A program made the position numbers and the translations under genes. From the NCBI GenBank assembly GCA_014204435.1, contig JACHLF010000008.1:62001-126000 (forward strand): DNA of 64,000 nt. The letters run 5' to 3'. The DNA is from Mycobacteroides chelonae (GTDB lineage: Bacteria > Actinomycetota > Actinomycetes > Mycobacteriales > Mycobacteriaceae). The notes under the pieces are model-generated. The model searched no databases and was not told where the DNA came from. It saw only the letters and a program-made list of their open reading frames with translations. This document shows positions 45,502-55,748 of this stretch, in pieces. Position 1 is the first letter of the stretch. Each line of letters starts with the position of its first letter.

Positions 45502-46153
45502 TGGTCACCTGCGCCGAGGCGTTCCATACATCCAGGCGCCAGCGAATGTCCTCAAAGCCCGCGCCGTCGGCCGAGTGCCCACCCAGCTGAACCCAGCTCG
45601 CATTGCCCATTCCGCCGAGCACCGGCCAATTGCTCACATCCAACCGCAGCAGCGCGGCGGTAAGCGCTGCGATCAGGCCTCCGTGTGCGACGAGCACCAC
45701 CGGATGGTCGCGCTCATCGGTTCCCCAATCCTTCACCACGTCAATGAGTTCGGCAACAAGGGGCACACTGCGATTAGCCACGTCGATGCGGCTCTCGCCC
45801 CCGTGCGGCGCCAAGGTCGCATCGTCGCGCCACGCGGACCGGGCACCCGGGGCAATGGCGTCGACCTCGTGATGCGTCAGACCCTGCCAATCGCCCAGAT
45901 GCGTTTCCCGCAGCCGTTCGTCGACGGATACCTCCACGTGACAGCGGTCGGCCAGTGAAGTCGCGGTGTCGTACGCGCGCTGCAGATCAGAGGAAACGAT
46001 GGCCAGCGGCAACCGTTTGGCCAGCACCTCGGCGGCGGCGACAGCCTGCGCACGGCCCAGATCCGACAATCCGGTGTCGAGCTGCCCCTGCATACGGCTG
46101 TCGGCGTTGAAGGTCGTCTGCCCATGCCGCAGCAGCACCAGCCGGCGGATCAT
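45488..46153 (-). CDS. gpgP: Glucosyl-3-phosphoglycerate phosphatase GpgP
   Basis: 221 residues, histidine phosphatase family: catalytic [19 protein letters not shown], a second conserved His in [12 protein letters not shown], and the ETHLGDWQG motif. GpgP (Rv2419c) removes the phosphate from glucosyl-3-phosphoglycerate to give glucosylglycerate, the step before OctT's pathway. The ATG overlaps the rsfS stop (ATGA). Confidence 0.92.
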   Translation of the reverse strand: MIRRLVLLRHGQTTFNADSRMQGQLDTGLSDLGRAQAVAAAEVLAKRLPLAIVSSDLQRAYDTATSLADRCHVEVSVDERLRETHLGDWQGLTHHEVDAIAPGARSAWRDDATLAPHGGESRIDVANRSVPLVAELIDVVKDWGTDERDHPVVLVAHGGLIAALTAALLRLDVSNWPVLGGMGNASWVQLGGHSADGAGFEDIRWRLDVWNASAQVTNDVL

Positions 46154-46563
46154 GCGTCCTCCTCCGTATCGGCCGGGGCATCGGTGGCGTACTCGGCAGG
46201 CAACGCGTCCAGATCCACCGAGATGGTCGGGCAGTCACGCCAAAGCCGTTCCAGCGCATAGTAGTTACGTTCGTCCTCATGCTGGACGTGCACCACCACA
46301 TCGACATAGTCCAGAAGCGTCCACCGACCCTCACGGCCGCCCTCGCGACGCACCGGCTTGTGGCCGCTCCGCCGCAGCACCTCCTCGACCTGGTCGACGA
46401 TCGCGTTCACCTGACGTTCGTTGGATGCGGACGCGATGACGAAACAGTCGGTGATGACCAGTTGCTCGGATACGTCGATGACTACGACGTCGGCGGCGAG
46501 CTTGGACGCGGCGGCCTGTGCGGCCAGCGTCGCCAGCTCGACGGCTTCTGTGGCGGCGGTCAT
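46150..46563 (-). CDS. rsfS: Ribosomal silencing factor RsfS
   Basis: 137 residues. [31 protein letters not shown] and the [15 protein letters not shown] core define the family. It binds uL14 and blocks joining of subunits when nutrients are low. The ATG overlaps the nadD TGA. A short acidic C-terminal tail ([10 protein letters not shown]) extends beyond the core. Confidence 0.95.
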   Translation of the reverse strand: MTAATEAVELATLAAQAAASKLAADVVVIDVSEQLVITDCFVIASASNERQVNAIVDQVEEVLRRSGHKPVRREGGREGRWTLLDYVDVVVHVQHEDERNYYALERLWRDCPTISVDLDALPAEYATDAPADTEEDA

Positions 46564-47183
46564 GCGGCATCCCCTCGGTTCTCGTAAAGACGGTGTTTGG
46601 CGACGTACTGCACGACGCCGTCGGGCACCAGGTACCAGATCGGCCGCTCCTGCCCCGCTCGAATCCGGCAGTCGGTCGACGAGATGGCAAGCGCGGGCAC
46701 CTCGACGAGGGACAGGCCGTCGGGCGGCAGCTCGGCGTGGGCGATGTGATCAGAACTCAGTTCATATCCGGGCCGGCTGACCCCTATGAACTTGGCCAAA
46801 GTGAACAGCTGCTGCCAGTTCTCCCACGACAGGATCGATGCCAGCGCGTCCGCACCGGTGATGAAGTACAGGTCCGCGTCGGGATGTGCGCCGCGAAGAT
46901 CGGTGAGGGTGTCGACGGTGTAGGTGGCACCACCGCGGTCGATATCAGCCCGGCTGACGGTGAACCGCGGATTCGAGGCGGTGGCGATGACGGTCATCAA
47001 GTACCGATGCTCGGCGGGGCTCACCTTGCGCCCCTGCTTCTGCCACGGCTGACCGGTCGGCACAAAGATGACCTGGTCGAGCTCAAAGCGGTCCGCGACC
47101 TCACTAGCGGCCACGAGGTGACCGTTGTGGATCGGGTCGAATGTGCCGCCCATAACCCCAAGTCGCCGTCGGTCAGATTGCAC
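46560..47183 (-). CDS. nadD: Nicotinate-nucleotide adenylyltransferase NadD
   Basis: 207 residues from GTG ([21 protein letters not shown]). The nucleotidyltransferase motif [11 protein letters not shown] and the C-terminal [11 protein letters not shown] (the ISSTxxR motif) are intact. It adenylates nicotinate mononucleotide in NAD synthesis. An internal ATG ten codons on (MGGTF) matches the start annotated in some mycobacteria. First gene of the nadD-rsfS-gpgP-octT-degV operon. Confidence 0.95.
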   Translation of the reverse strand: MQSDRRRLGVMGGTFDPIHNGHLVAASEVADRFELDQVIFVPTGQPWQKQGRKVSPAEHRYLMTVIATASNPRFTVSRADIDRGGATYTVDTLTDLRGAHPDADLYFITGADALASILSWENWQQLFTLAKFIGVSRPGYELSSDHIAHAELPPDGLSLVEVPALAISSTDCRIRAGQERPIWYLVPDGVVQYVAKHRLYENRGDAA

Positions 47184-47215
47184 GAATTGCCAGCCTACTG
47201 GAGTGATGGACCGCG

Positions 47216-48628
47216 CTAGACGGGCAGCAGGTTGTCGATCACCGCGGCCAACTGCTTGGCCGATCGACATTCGTGCATGGTGATGGCGTCTTCGTAGCGT
47301 ATTGCCGCCGAATCACCGGTTCCCCAGTGGTTCTTGGGCTCGGGGTTAAGCCAATGTGCATGACGGCTCGAAGAGACCATCGAGGACAGCACCTCGACTG
47401 CGGGATTGCGATAGTTGGTACGCCCGTCACCCAGGATGAGCAGCGAGCTACGCGGAGACAACGCTGTCGGAAACTTCTCGACGAACGTCTTGAAGGCGTG
47501 CCCGTAATCGCTGTGCCCGTCGCCGGTGAAGACCTGCGCCTCCCGGGTGATCCGCACAATGGCTTCGGCCAGGTCGGTGTTCGGAGTGAACAGGTGGGTC
47601 ACCTCGTCGGTGGTGTCGATAAAGGCGAAGACGCGAACCCGCGAGAACTGCTGACGCAACGCGTCCACCAGCAGCAGGGTGAAATGCGAGAACCCCGCGA
47701 CCGATCCGGACACATCGCAGAGCACCACCAGCTCGGGGCGGGCCGGACGAGGCTTGCGCTGCACGACGTCGATCGGCACGCCGCCGGTCGACATGGACTT
47801 ACGCAGGGTGCGCCGCAAGTCGATCTGACCGGTGTGCGCGCGCCTGCGCCGGGCCGCCAGCCGGCTGGCCAGCATTCGCGCCAGGGGCTGCACCACCCGG
47901 CGCATGTTGCGCAGTTGCTCCCCCGAGGCTCGCAGGAATTCGACGTTCTCGGCCAGTTGCGGCACGCCGTAGGCAGTCACGCGCTCGCGCCCCAACTGCT
48001 CGGCGGTCCGGCGCTTGGTCTCCGCCTCGACAAGACTGCGTACTTTTGAAATTCGTTGTTTGGCGATCGCCTTTGCCACGGCTTGATCCGTGGGCGAGGC
48101 ACCGTCCCCGCCACCTAGCAGACCCGCGAGCAGCTTGGCCTCGATCTGGTCCAGGGACAGCGATTTCATCGCCTGGTACGCCGAATACGAGGTTCCCCGG
48201 GTGGAGTTGTACTTTCCGTAGGCCTCCACAATCTGGGCGATCAACGAGTTCAGCGGCAGGTCGCCGACATCGGAGGCCAGCAGGTCTGCCAGCTCATCAC
48301 GCACCTGCTCGATGTCGTCTATGTCGAGGCCCTCGTCATCCACCTCGACGAAGCGCGCGCCGAGCGCGGACGGGAACCACAGGTCGAAGAGCACATCGAA
48401 GGTCGGCCGATGATCGGCACGGCGCAACACCGCGCAGGCCAGCCCTTCCCGAAGCTCGGTGCGGTTCTGCAACCCCAGCACCGTCATCACCCGGCCCGCG
48501 TCCACCGTCTCCGACGGGCCCACCGAGATGCCTTGCTCGCGTAGCGCTTCCACGAAGCCCACCAGGTGACCCGGCAGCCCGTGCGGTGCCAGCGGCAGCA
48601 CCGCCTTGGGGGGCTTACGCGCGGGCAT
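47216..48628 (-). CDS. VWA-domain protein partnered with MoxR (Rv2425c type)
   Basis: 470 residues. The C-terminal half is a von Willebrand A (CoxE-like) domain with the metal site [17 protein letters not shown] (DxSxS) and [12 protein letters not shown]. The N-terminal half is helical and has [30 protein letters not shown]. With the AAA+ MoxR ATPase upstream it forms a chaperone-like pair that matures other proteins, target unknown. The start codon overlaps the MoxR stop (TAATG). Confidence 0.92.
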   Translation of the reverse strand: MPARKPPKAVLPLAPHGLPGHLVGFVEALREQGISVGPSETVDAGRVMTVLGLQNRTELREGLACAVLRRADHRPTFDVLFDLWFPSALGARFVEVDDEGLDIDDIEQVRDELADLLASDVGDLPLNSLIAQIVEAYGKYNSTRGTSYSAYQAMKSLSLDQIEAKLLAGLLGGGDGASPTDQAVAKAIAKQRISKVRSLVEAETKRRTAEQLGRERVTAYGVPQLAENVEFLRASGEQLRNMRRVVQPLARMLASRLAARRRRAHTGQIDLRRTLRKSMSTGGVPIDVVQRKPRPARPELVVLCDVSGSVAGFSHFTLLLVDALRQQFSRVRVFAFIDTTDEVTHLFTPNTDLAEAIVRITREAQVFTGDGHSDYGHAFKTFVEKFPTALSPRSSLLILGDGRTNYRNPAVEVLSSMVSSSRHAHWLNPEPKNHWGTGDSAAIRYEDAITMHECRSAKQLAAVIDNLLPV

Positions 48629-49509
48629 TAGTTCAGCCTCAGCTCTCCCGCGGCCCGCTGCTGATCGGAGTGGTGTTTGAGAATCACTCCAAGCGTCGAC
48701 GCGATGACAGCGTCGTCGAGGGTGTCCAGCCCGAGGGCCAAGATGGTGCGACCCCAGTCGATGGTCTCGGCCACCGAGGGCACCTTTTTCAGCTGCATGT
48801 TACGCAGCACGCCGATGATCCGCACCAACTCTTCGGCCAGCGACGCTGGCAGCTCGGGGACCCGCTTGAGCAGGATGCGCCGCTCCAGCTCGGCGTCCGG
48901 GAAGTCGATGTGCAGGAACAGGCAGCGACGTTTGAGGGCCTCGGACAGCTCCCGGGTGGCGTTGGAGGTCAACAGGACGAAGGGCTTGCGGCTGGCGGCG
49001 ATGGTGCCCAACTCGGGGATGGTGACCGCGAAGTCACTGAGTACCTCCAGGAGCAGGCCCTCTATCTCGATGTCCGCCTTGTCGGTCTCGTCGATCAGCA
49101 GCACCGTCGGCTCCTCGCGACGGATCGCCGTCAGCAGCGGCCGGGACAGCAGAAACTCCTCGGCGAAGACGTCGGTCTTGGTCTCATCCCAGTCGGCGTC
49201 CTTGTCGGAACCGGCTTGGATGCGCAGGATCTGCTTGGCGTGGTTCCACTCGTACAGGGCCCGCGCCTCGTCGACGCCCTCGTAGCACTGCAGGCGCACC
49301 AGACCCGAGCCGGTGGTTTGCGCTACCGCCCTGGCCAATTCGGTCTTGCCCACACCTGCGGGGCCCTCCACCAGGAGCGGCTTGCCCAGCCTGTCGGCCA
49401 GGAACACCGCTGTCGCCGTGGCAGTGTCGGCCAGGTATCCGGTTTCGGCCAGCCGTGTGGTGACATCGTCGATGTTCGTGAACAGCGGCGCGGTCTGGGT
49501 TCGGTCCAC
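48628..49509 (-). CDS. MoxR-family AAA+ ATPase (Rv2426c type)
   Basis: 293 residues. Walker A EGPAGVGKTEL, Walker B VLLIDETDKAD, sensor 1 LLTSNATRELSEALKRRC (Arg finger region), and sensor 2 part at the end. Start set at the GTG at 49509, five bases after GGAG; earlier in-frame starts would overlap proA. It is coupled to the VWA gene that follows. Confidence 0.93.
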   Translation of the reverse strand: MDRTQTAPLFTNIDDVTTRLAETGYLADTATATAVFLADRLGKPLLVEGPAGVGKTELARAVAQTTGSGLVRLQCYEGVDEARALYEWNHAKQILRIQAGSDKDADWDETKTDVFAEEFLLSRPLLTAIRREEPTVLLIDETDKADIEIEGLLLEVLSDFAVTIPELGTIAASRKPFVLLTSNATRELSEALKRRCLFLHIDFPDAELERRILLKRVPELPASLAEELVRIIGVLRNMQLKKVPSVAETIDWGRTILALGLDTLDDAVIASTLGVILKHHSDQQRAAGELRLN

Positions 49510-49523
49510 TCGTACTCCAGGTG

Positions 49524-50867
49524 TTAGGCGGGACGGATCTGACCGTCGCCGAGGACGATCCACTTGGTGGTGGTCAGTTCGGGCAACCCCATGGGGCCAC
49601 GGGCGTGCAGTTTCTGGGTGGAGATACCGATCTCGGCACCGAATCCGAACTGCTCGCCGTCGGTGAACGCGGTGGAGGCGTTGACCATCACCGCGGCACT
49701 GTCTACCCGGTCGGTGAACTCCTGGGCCGCGCCGAGATTCGCGGTGACGATGGCGTCCGTGTGCCCGCTGGAGTGCCGATCGATATGACCGATGGCGGCG
49801 TCGAGATCGTCCACGACTGCGGCCGCGATATCCAGGGACAGATACTCGGCGTCGAAGTCCTCGTGCGTCACCGGAATGACCGCCGACAGACCCGCATCCG
49901 ATGCTCTTCGCACCAGCTGCTCATCGCCGTGCACCCTGACCCCGGCGGACTGCAACGCACCGACAAGACGCGGCACCGCCGAGTGCGCAATGGCCTGGTC
50001 GATCAACAGAGTTTCGGCGGCATTGCAGACACTGGGCCGACGGGTCTTGGAGTTCAACAGGATTCGCTCGGCAAGATCGAGGTCTGCGTCGGCATGCACA
50101 TATACGTGGCAGTTGCCGACTCCGGTTTCTATCGTGGGTACCTGCGCGTCGCGCACCACGGCATCGATCAGTCCAGCCCCACCGCGCGGGATCACGACGT
50201 CGACCAAGCCGCGCGCCTGGATCAGATGCGTCACCGTCACCCGGTCGCTGCAGTCGAGCAGCTGGACGGTGTCGGCAGGAAGGCCACTGGCGACCAGCGA
50301 CGCACGCAGCACCCGCACGAGTTCGGCGTTGGAAATTGCGGCCGACGAACTGCCGCGCAGCAGCACCGCGTTGCCCGACTTGAGGGTCAATCCGAATGCG
50401 TCGACCGTGACGTTGGGCCGCCCCTCGTACACCATCCCGACCACCCCGAGCGGCACCCTGATCTGGCGCAGCCGCAATCCGTTGGGCCGAGTGGAGCCGC
50501 GCAGTACCTCGCCGACGGGGTCCGGCAGACCCGCGACTTGGCGCAGGCCGTCGGCAATGCCGACGACCCTGCGCGCGTCGAGGGCCAGGCGATCGAGCAT
50601 GGCCTCACCTATACCGGCGCCACGGGCTCGCTGCAGATCATCGGCATTGGCCGCGATGATCGAATCGGTAGCCGCGACGACGGCATCGGCCGCCGCATGG
50701 AGCGCGGTGTTCTTGGCGTCAGAGGTCAGCCGGGCCAGGTCACGGGCCGCGACACGCGCCCGACGAGCGGCATCATGAACACCCGCGCGCAGGTCCTCAG
50801 CGGCGCCGGAAGAGCTGCCCGGAAGGCGGCCAGATCCGTGAGCCAACTCGTTGGTTGAGACGCTCAT
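49524..50867 (-). CDS. proA: Gamma-glutamyl phosphate reductase ProA
   Basis: 447 residues, aldehyde-dehydrogenase fold. The catalytic cysteine lies in [15 protein letters not shown], and [26 protein letters not shown] are conserved. It reduces glutamyl-5-phosphate to the semialdehyde in proline synthesis. It lies 14 bp before the MoxR gene. Its partner proB is 3.7 kb away on the same strand, beyond the sugar kinase and the secreted-protein cluster. Confidence 0.97.
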   Translation of the reverse strand: MSVSTNELAHGSGRLPGSSSGAAEDLRAGVHDAARRARVAARDLARLTSDAKNTALHAAADAVVAATDSIIAANADDLQRARGAGIGEAMLDRLALDARRVVGIADGLRQVAGLPDPVGEVLRGSTRPNGLRLRQIRVPLGVVGMVYEGRPNVTVDAFGLTLKSGNAVLLRGSSSAAISNAELVRVLRASLVASGLPADTVQLLDCSDRVTVTHLIQARGLVDVVIPRGGAGLIDAVVRDAQVPTIETGVGNCHVYVHADADLDLAERILLNSKTRRPSVCNAAETLLIDQAIAHSAVPRLVGALQSAGVRVHGDEQLVRRASDAGLSAVIPVTHEDFDAEYLSLDIAAAVVDDLDAAIGHIDRHSSGHTDAIVTANLGAAQEFTDRVDSAAVMVNASTAFTDGEQFGFGAEIGISTQKLHARGPMGLPELTTTKWIVLGDGQIRPA

Positions 50868-50923
50868 CGTGTCAGGGTATCCGGGTGCCCGAAATGTAGC
50901 TGTGCCGGGACTAGCCTAGGCGG

Positions 50924-51790
50924 GTGACCGAGTTAGCCACGGTATGTGTCCTCGGCAGCGTCAACATGGACCTGACGTTGCGGGTCGAGGAGCTGCCTGC
51001 CCCAGGTGCGACAGTCCTGGCGACGTCGGCCCTGCCCGCTCCCGGCGGCAAAGGGGCGAATCAGGCTGTCGCCGCGGCACGTGCGGGCGCCACGGTGCAG
51101 TTCATCGGCGCGGTGGGTTCCGACGGGGCCGCACCCATGTTGCGATCCCACTTGGCGGACAACAATATTGGTCTCGACGGGCTCGTCGAGGCCGAGGGGC
51201 CCAGTGGAATGGCCACCATCACCGTGGAGGATTCCGGCGAGAACTGCATCGTCGTGGCACCGGGCGCCAACAGCGCCTTCACCCTGGACGAAAAGGTGCA
51301 TAAGGACATCATCTGCTCGCACGATGTCCTGCTGTGCCAGCTGGAAATCCCGATTCAGGTCGCGCTGACCGCGGCCCGTTGGGCCGCAGAGGCCGGAAAA
51401 CAGTTCGTGCTCAACGCTTCCCCGGTACCTGTACGTTCACCTGATCTGGCGGAGCTGGCCTTTCGCGCGAGCGTGGTCGTGGTCAACGAGACCGAAGCCC
51501 GATCCTGGCTGTACCCGTCGCGGCACCTGGTCACCACCCTGGGCGAGGAAGGATCGCGTTACCGCAGCCCCCAAGGTGAGATCACGGTGCCGTCGTATCC
51601 GGTGCGACCGCTCGACACCACCGGGGCCGGTGACGTCTTCGCCGGTGTACTGGCGGCATGGTGGCCGCAAGGAGCTCAAACAGCCCTGCGGCGGGCGAAT
51701 GTGGCCGGCGCGCTCGCCACCCTGCGATCGGGAGCCGGAAACTGTGCCCCGTCAGCGGCCAGGATCGAGCTGTCGCTCAAGGGCTCCTGA
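50924..51790 (+). CDS. rbsK: PfkB-family sugar kinase, ribokinase-like (Rv2436 position)
   Basis: 288 residues, GTG start. GSVNMDLTLRVEELPAPGATV, PGGKGANQAVAAARAG (substrate loop) and DTTGAGDVFAGVLAA (anion hole and catalytic Asp) are intact. The ribokinase GGKGANQA motif supports ribose or a similar sugar. TAGCCT lies six bases before the GTG, so the mRNA may be leaderless. It diverges from proA (56 bp) and ends two bases before the convergent secreted-protein gene. Confidence 0.87.
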   Translation: MTELATVCVLGSVNMDLTLRVEELPAPGATVLATSALPAPGGKGANQAVAAARAGATVQFIGAVGSDGAAPMLRSHLADNNIGLDGLVEAEGPSGMATITVEDSGENCIVVAPGANSAFTLDEKVHKDIICSHDVLLCQLEIPIQVALTAARWAAEAGKQFVLNASPVPVRSPDLAELAFRASVVVVNETEARSWLYPSRHLVTTLGEEGSRYRSPQGEITVPSYPVRPLDTTGAGDVFAGVLAAWWPQGAQTALRRANVAGALATLRSGAGNCAPSAARIELSLKGS

Positions 51791-51792
51791 AG

Positions 51793-52335
51793 CTAGCGGA
51801 CGGTCAGTACCGGGTTGCAGTATCGCCACGCGTCGCGCTCGTAGGTCAGGTACCAGTCCGCCGCGGTGGTCTTGGGCGAGTCGTTGCCCCATACCGACGA
51901 CGTCGTCACCGTCACCGTCGCATTCTTGGCCTCGATGACATTGATCTTGTCGATATTGGTCACCGTCAGATGCGCGTTCTCACGCACCACCTGGACCGAT
52001 GCTGCCCGGAATGCCGCGGCATCCTTGCGCTTGGCCGCGCCGAGCAATTGGTCGAGGGTTCCCTGCGAGAGCTTGGGGAACGTGGCGTACAGGTCCGAGG
52101 GCTTGACGAAGTCATCCCATGTCGGGATCCGGGACTCGTTTTGCGCCTGCTCGCGGTCCCGGTACTTATCGCAGGTCAAGTCGCCAATTTTGTTGGTGTC
52201 GACATCGTTGTATGCCTTTTCCCAGGCCCGCACATGCTCTGTCACCGCGTCCCGGTTGGGCGCGGCATGCACCGCGGGCAACCCGAGGGTTGCCAGCGCG
52301 GTCAGCGCTGCGGTGATGACGAGCGTTCGCTTCAC
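51793..52335 (-). CDS. Secreted protein, family member 1 of a tandem cluster
   Basis: 180 residues from a GTG preceded by GGGAGGG. A signal peptide (VKRTLVITAALTALATLGLPAVHA) then a compact domain: HVRAWEKAYNDVDTNKIGDLTCDKYRD, a middle Ala-rich helix, and VTVTTSSVWGNDS, ending YERDAWRYCNP. The two-Cys layout (one Cys after the first helix, one near the end) and the NTF2/DUF4878-like shape return in the next three genes. Function unknown. Confidence 0.85.
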   Translation of the reverse strand: MKRTLVITAALTALATLGLPAVHAAPNRDAVTEHVRAWEKAYNDVDTNKIGDLTCDKYRDREQAQNESRIPTWDDFVKPSDLYATFPKLSQGTLDQLLGAAKRKDAAAFRAASVQVVRENAHLTVTNIDKINVIEAKNATVTVTTSSVWGNDSPKTTAADWYLTYERDAWRYCNPVLTVR

Positions 52336-52405
52336 GGTTCCCTCCCCTGGTCGGCAGTGCTTCATGACGTTATCGCCGCAGGAGTCCGCGTCCGTTACCG
52401 TTCGC

Positions 52406-53026
52406 TCAGGCACCGCCGGTCGGCGGCGCGCAGTCCAGCCACTTTCCGTCTTCTCTGACGTACTTGACGGTCTGCTTATCCTGCGACGGGGGCTTGTTCC
52501 CCGATGTCGTGGTGATCGTCAGATCCGCGGTGGCCTGGTCGCCCTTGACCTCGATGTTCTGGATGTCGGTGACCTTGACGGTGATGAGCGATTTCAGCAG
52601 ATTGCGCATGGCAGTCTGATACGCCTGCTCGTCCTGGGCCACCAGGCTGTCCACCACGGCGTTGATGACGTCCTGCGGCACCGTCGGAAACTTCTGGGCC
52701 AGCAATCCCCGCAGCGCGTCACCGGCACCGGGCACGGTGGCGATCTCGGGCGGGGCGATCTCACTCATCGGCGGAATCGGAGGTCCGCTCTGGGCGGTGG
52801 CGTCCCGATACTTGGCGCACTTGGTCTCGGCCAGCTTCGTGAAATCGAAGTTCGCGGTGTAGGTGTTCTGCTGCTCGATCAGGGCCTTGATCTGGTTTTC
52901 GTCACGCGCAGCAGCGAGCGCCTCGGCGTTGGGCTGACCGTCGCCCTCAACGGTGTGCGTACAACCCACACCGCCGACCAGCAGCGCCCCCAGCAGCAAC
53001 GCTCCTGCCCATCTCCGGCAAACCAT
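52406..53026 (-). CDS. Lipoprotein, family member 2 of a tandem cluster
   Basis: 206 residues with lipobox VGGVGC (Cys22). The body repeats the family plan: IKALIEQQNTYTANFDFTKLAETKCAKYRD, LAQKFPTVPQDVINAVVDSL, VTDIQNIEVKGDQATADLTIT, and REDGKWLDCAPPTGG at the end. Same strand as the others. Unlike its neighbours it is lipid-anchored rather than freely secreted. Function unknown. Confidence 0.87.
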   Translation of the reverse strand: MVCRRWAGALLLGALLVGGVGCTHTVEGDGQPNAEALAAARDENQIKALIEQQNTYTANFDFTKLAETKCAKYRDATAQSGPPIPPMSEIAPPEIATVPGAGDALRGLLAQKFPTVPQDVINAVVDSLVAQDEQAYQTAMRNLLKSLITVKVTDIQNIEVKGDQATADLTITTTSGNKPPSQDKQTVKYVREDGKWLDCAPPTGGA

Positions 53027-53188
53027 GACATCCCTCGCTCATATTGACCGCTCGGCTCCGAGCTAATTTCTATCAGTCCAGATCAGCTCGTGCCACCCTC
53101 ACCGAGCAAACCTACCAGGCAGCGCGGTCCGAGGACCGTGCGTACAGATGCGACCGGGCACGTTGCTCGACGGGCGCACTCTGTCCTG

Positions 53189-53805
53189 TCAGCCCTCGGC
53201 GCCAACCAGGCTCTCCAGCAGGGGCTCATCGCGCCCGATCGCCGTGTCGGACTGCGTGGCCTCGCGCGTGCGGTCGTTCCAGGCTCCCTCTTCGCGCACA
53301 AACTTCCGCGGCTCGTTACCGCGACCCTGGGTGTTCCGGAAGGCGATGGTGACGTTTGCCGCATCGCCGTTAACCGTCACCTTGGTGACCTTGAAGGTCA
53401 GATTCGCGAAGGTCTCCACCCAGAAAAGGTGCCACGCCGACGACAACTGCCGCTGGTCTTGGTTCTCCACCGCGGTCACAAATTCCCGACGGTGGCGTCC
53501 GTAGCGAGCGGAAAGACCTCACGGAGCTTCGCACGCAGCTTCTTCGGGTTCGCACCCTGCAGGCGGCTCACATCAGGCGGCGTGAACGACTGCCCCCAAT
53601 ACGATTCAATCTGATCTCGCACATCACCGCAGAAGAAGGACGCGTACTGGACCGCGTCGACGGCCTACAGCGCCGAAAGCCTACCCGCGGTGGCATCGCG
53701 GATCTCGGCGTCATCGGCCGGAGCGGCACTTGCTACGGCGGTCTGCGCGAGCAGCCCGACTGTCACGAAAAGCCCTGCTGCCCAAGCGAAAATACGTGCA
53801 GTCAC
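53189..53805 (-). pseudogene. Secreted-protein family member 3, broken by a stop and a frameshift
   Basis: Starts at a GTG after AGGAAGG with a signal peptide (FVTVGLLAQTAVASAAPADD), then reads GRLSAL and meets TAG at 53665-53667, where the intact paralog has CAG (LQAVDAV). In the same frame the family sequence goes on (AVDAVQYASFFCGDVRDQIES, FTPPDVSRLQGANPKKLRAK) until TGA near 53477; there a one-base deletion (around 53480-53485) shifts the rest (VTAVENQDQRQLSSAWHLFW, VREEGAWNDRT) into another frame, ending at 53189. Two independent lesions make this a decayed gene rather than a sequencing slip. Closest to member 4. Confidence 0.88.
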
Positions 53806-53838
53806 GTCCGCCACCTTCCTCTGTAGAGCTATTCGGTT

Positions 53839-54480
53839 CTATTCCCCGGTTAACGGAGCGTCCAGCAACGCCTGCTGACCTTGACCGCCGACCAGACCGA
53901 CAGCGGTCTCCTGCGTCTCCGGTGTGGTGCAGTCCTTCCAGCCCTCATCTTCACGGACCAGATCCCAGCGCTGGTTACTGCTCTTACTACCGACGCGAAC
54001 GGCAACGGTGGCCTCGGCGTTGTCCCCGGTGACGTCAACCGTCTTCACCCGGTATGAGAGCTTCGCCAACGAACTGACCCACAGCTGGTGCCAGGCATCG
54101 TCGACCCCGCCCTGGTCCTGGTCGGCGACCGCCTGCACAAACGCCTGGACCGCACTGCTCGACGCCACCGGGAAGAGCTCATTGACCTTGGCACGCAGCT
54201 TGTGGGCGTTGACCCCCTCGAGGCGGGTGACCTCCGGCGGGGTGAACATCTGTGCGTGGTCGGATTCCACCTTGTCGCGGAGCTCGGCGCAGTAGGTCGC
54301 ACCGTAAGCGACGGCGTCGACCGCCTGGAGTGCGGAAAGCTGACCCGCGATGAGGTTCCTGATCTGAGTCTCGGCAGTATCGGGCGAGGCACCTGCCACG
54401 GCCATCGAGCCGGACAATCCCACCGCCAGCGCCACTGCGCTTAGGAAAGCGCTGACGAACCCCAATTTCCGGCTTGTCAT
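53839..54480 (-). CDS. Secreted protein, family member 4 of a tandem cluster
   Basis: 213 residues from the ATG preceded by GAGGAGGG. Signal peptide (FVSAFLSAVALAVGLSGSMAVAGA), then IRNLIAGQLSALQAVDAVAYGATYCAELRD, FTPPEVTRLEGVNAHKLRAKVNELFPVAS, VDVTGDNAEATVAVRVG and REDEGWKDCTTPE. The two cysteines keep the family positions and may form a disulfide. It is the intact paralog of the pseudogene beside it. Function unknown. Confidence 0.88.
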   Translation of the reverse strand: MTSRKLGFVSAFLSAVALAVGLSGSMAVAGASPDTAETQIRNLIAGQLSALQAVDAVAYGATYCAELRDKVESDHAQMFTPPEVTRLEGVNAHKLRAKVNELFPVASSSAVQAFVQAVADQDQGGVDDAWHQLWVSSLAKLSYRVKTVDVTGDNAEATVAVRVGSKSSNQRWDLVREDEGWKDCTTPETQETAVGLVGGQGQQALLDAPLTGE

Positions 54481-54581
54481 CCGAACCCTCCTCACGCACA
54501 TCCCCACGCTGAGAGCCAGCTGACGACGTTGTATCAGGCGCCGTTGCGGCGCGCCACTCTTTGGAGCAAATGCGGAGGCGC

Positions 54582-55748
54582 TCAGGTGACCAGGTCGTCG
54601 GCATGAACCGCCGGGCGCCGCAGGTCCTCCGGGAGCTCATTGGTCGAACGCCCCAGCATCGTCGCCAATTCGGCGACGTCATAGGCCACCACACCGCGGC
54701 CCACCATGTCCCCCTCGGCGTCGCGAAGTTCGACGACATCTCCACCGTGGAAGCGCCCGGATACCTCGGTGATCCCGGCGGGCAGCAACGAACGCCGCGA
54801 TGCCACGACGGCACGCACGGCCCCGGCATCCAGCGTCAACGAGCCGGTGGCCTCGGCGGCGTACCGCACCCAGAACTTGCGAGCCGACATGCGTTGTGGG
54901 CGGGCAGCGAAAACGGTTCCGCAGGAGCCGTCGCCCAGTGCTGCCGCCGCCTCGGTCGCCGAGGCCAACAGCACGGGAACACCGGCATCGGCAGCCAACA
55001 GCGCTGACGAAAGCTTCGAAGCCATTCCCCCGGTGCCACGCGAACCTCCTGGTCCGGCTATCACGTCGGCCAGATCTTCCGGCCCGCTCACTTCAAAGAT
55101 GAAGCGCGCGTCTCCCTTTCGGGGATCGGAGTCATACAGCCCGTCGATGTCGGAGAGCAATACCAGTGCATCGGCTCCCACGAGGTGAGCGACAAGCGCC
55201 GAGAGCCGGTCGTTGTCGCCGAAGCGAATCTCGTTGGTGGCCACGGTGTCGTTCTCGTTCACGATAGGCACGGCGTGTAATGCCCGCAGCTTGTCGAGTG
55301 TGCGCTGAGCATTGGTGTGGTGCACGCGCATGGAGATGTCGTGCGCGGTCAGCAGAACTTGGCCCACGGTGCGCTGGTAGCAGGCGAAGGCAGCACTCCA
55401 GGCGCCGATGAGCGCAACCTGGCCCGCGCTGGCAGCGGCCTGCTTGGTCGCCAGATCTGTTGGGCGCTTAGTCAATCCGAGCGGAACCATCCCCGCAGCG
55501 ATCGCGCCCGAGGACACGATCACCACATCGGATCCGGCCTTCATCCGGCCCTCGATGGCCTCGACGAGGTATTCCATCCGGTCGGCGCTGAAGGTTCCCG
55601 TCGCATCGGTGAGGGCAGCGGTGCCGACTTTCACCACGACGGTGCGTGCGGCCTGAATGGCCTGGCGCGCCTGCACGCCCGGGCTGGATGTCGCCGGCTT
55701 GGCGGCTCCCGGGCTGGATGTCGCCGGCTTGGCGGCTCCCGGGCTCAC
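54582..55748 (-). CDS. proB: Glutamate 5-kinase ProB
   Basis: 388 residues from the GTG that overlaps the obg TGA (GTGA). Amino-acid kinase domain: [36 protein letters not shown] and GTGGMASKL, followed by a C-terminal PUA domain ([23 protein letters not shown]). It makes glutamyl-5-phosphate for ProA. The first ~25 residues, rich in Ala/Pro/Ser/Lys, contain an exact 10-residue duplication ([10 protein letters not shown] twice) not part of the fold, so the protein is about 20 residues longer than usual. Confidence 0.96.
   Translation of the reverse strand: MSPGAAKPATSSPGAAKPATSSPGVQARQAIQAARTVVVKVGTAALTDATGTFSADRMEYLVEAIEGRMKAGSDVVIVSSGAIAAGMVPLGLTKRPTDLATKQAAASAGQVALIGAWSAAFACYQRTVGQVLLTAHDISMRVHHTNAQRTLDKLRALHAVPIVNENDTVATNEIRFGDNDRLSALVAHLVGADALVLLSDIDGLYDSDPRKGDARFIFEVSGPEDLADVIAGPGGSRGTGGMASKLSSALLAADAGVPVLLASATEAAAALGDGSCGTVFAARPQRMSARKFWVRYAAEATGSLTLDAGAVRAVVASRRSLLPAGITEVSGRFHGGDVVELRDAEGDMVGRGVVAYDVAELATMLGRSTNELPEDLRRPAVHADDLVT
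55681..55740. repeat. Exact tandem duplication of 30 bp in the 5' end of proB
   Basis: Bases 55681-55710 and 55711-55740 are identical (GGGCTGGATGTCGCCGGCTT then GGCGGCTCCC). The unit is ten codons long, so copy number changes keep the frame. It lies just inside the proB start, eight bases from the obg stop. Confidence 0.95.
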
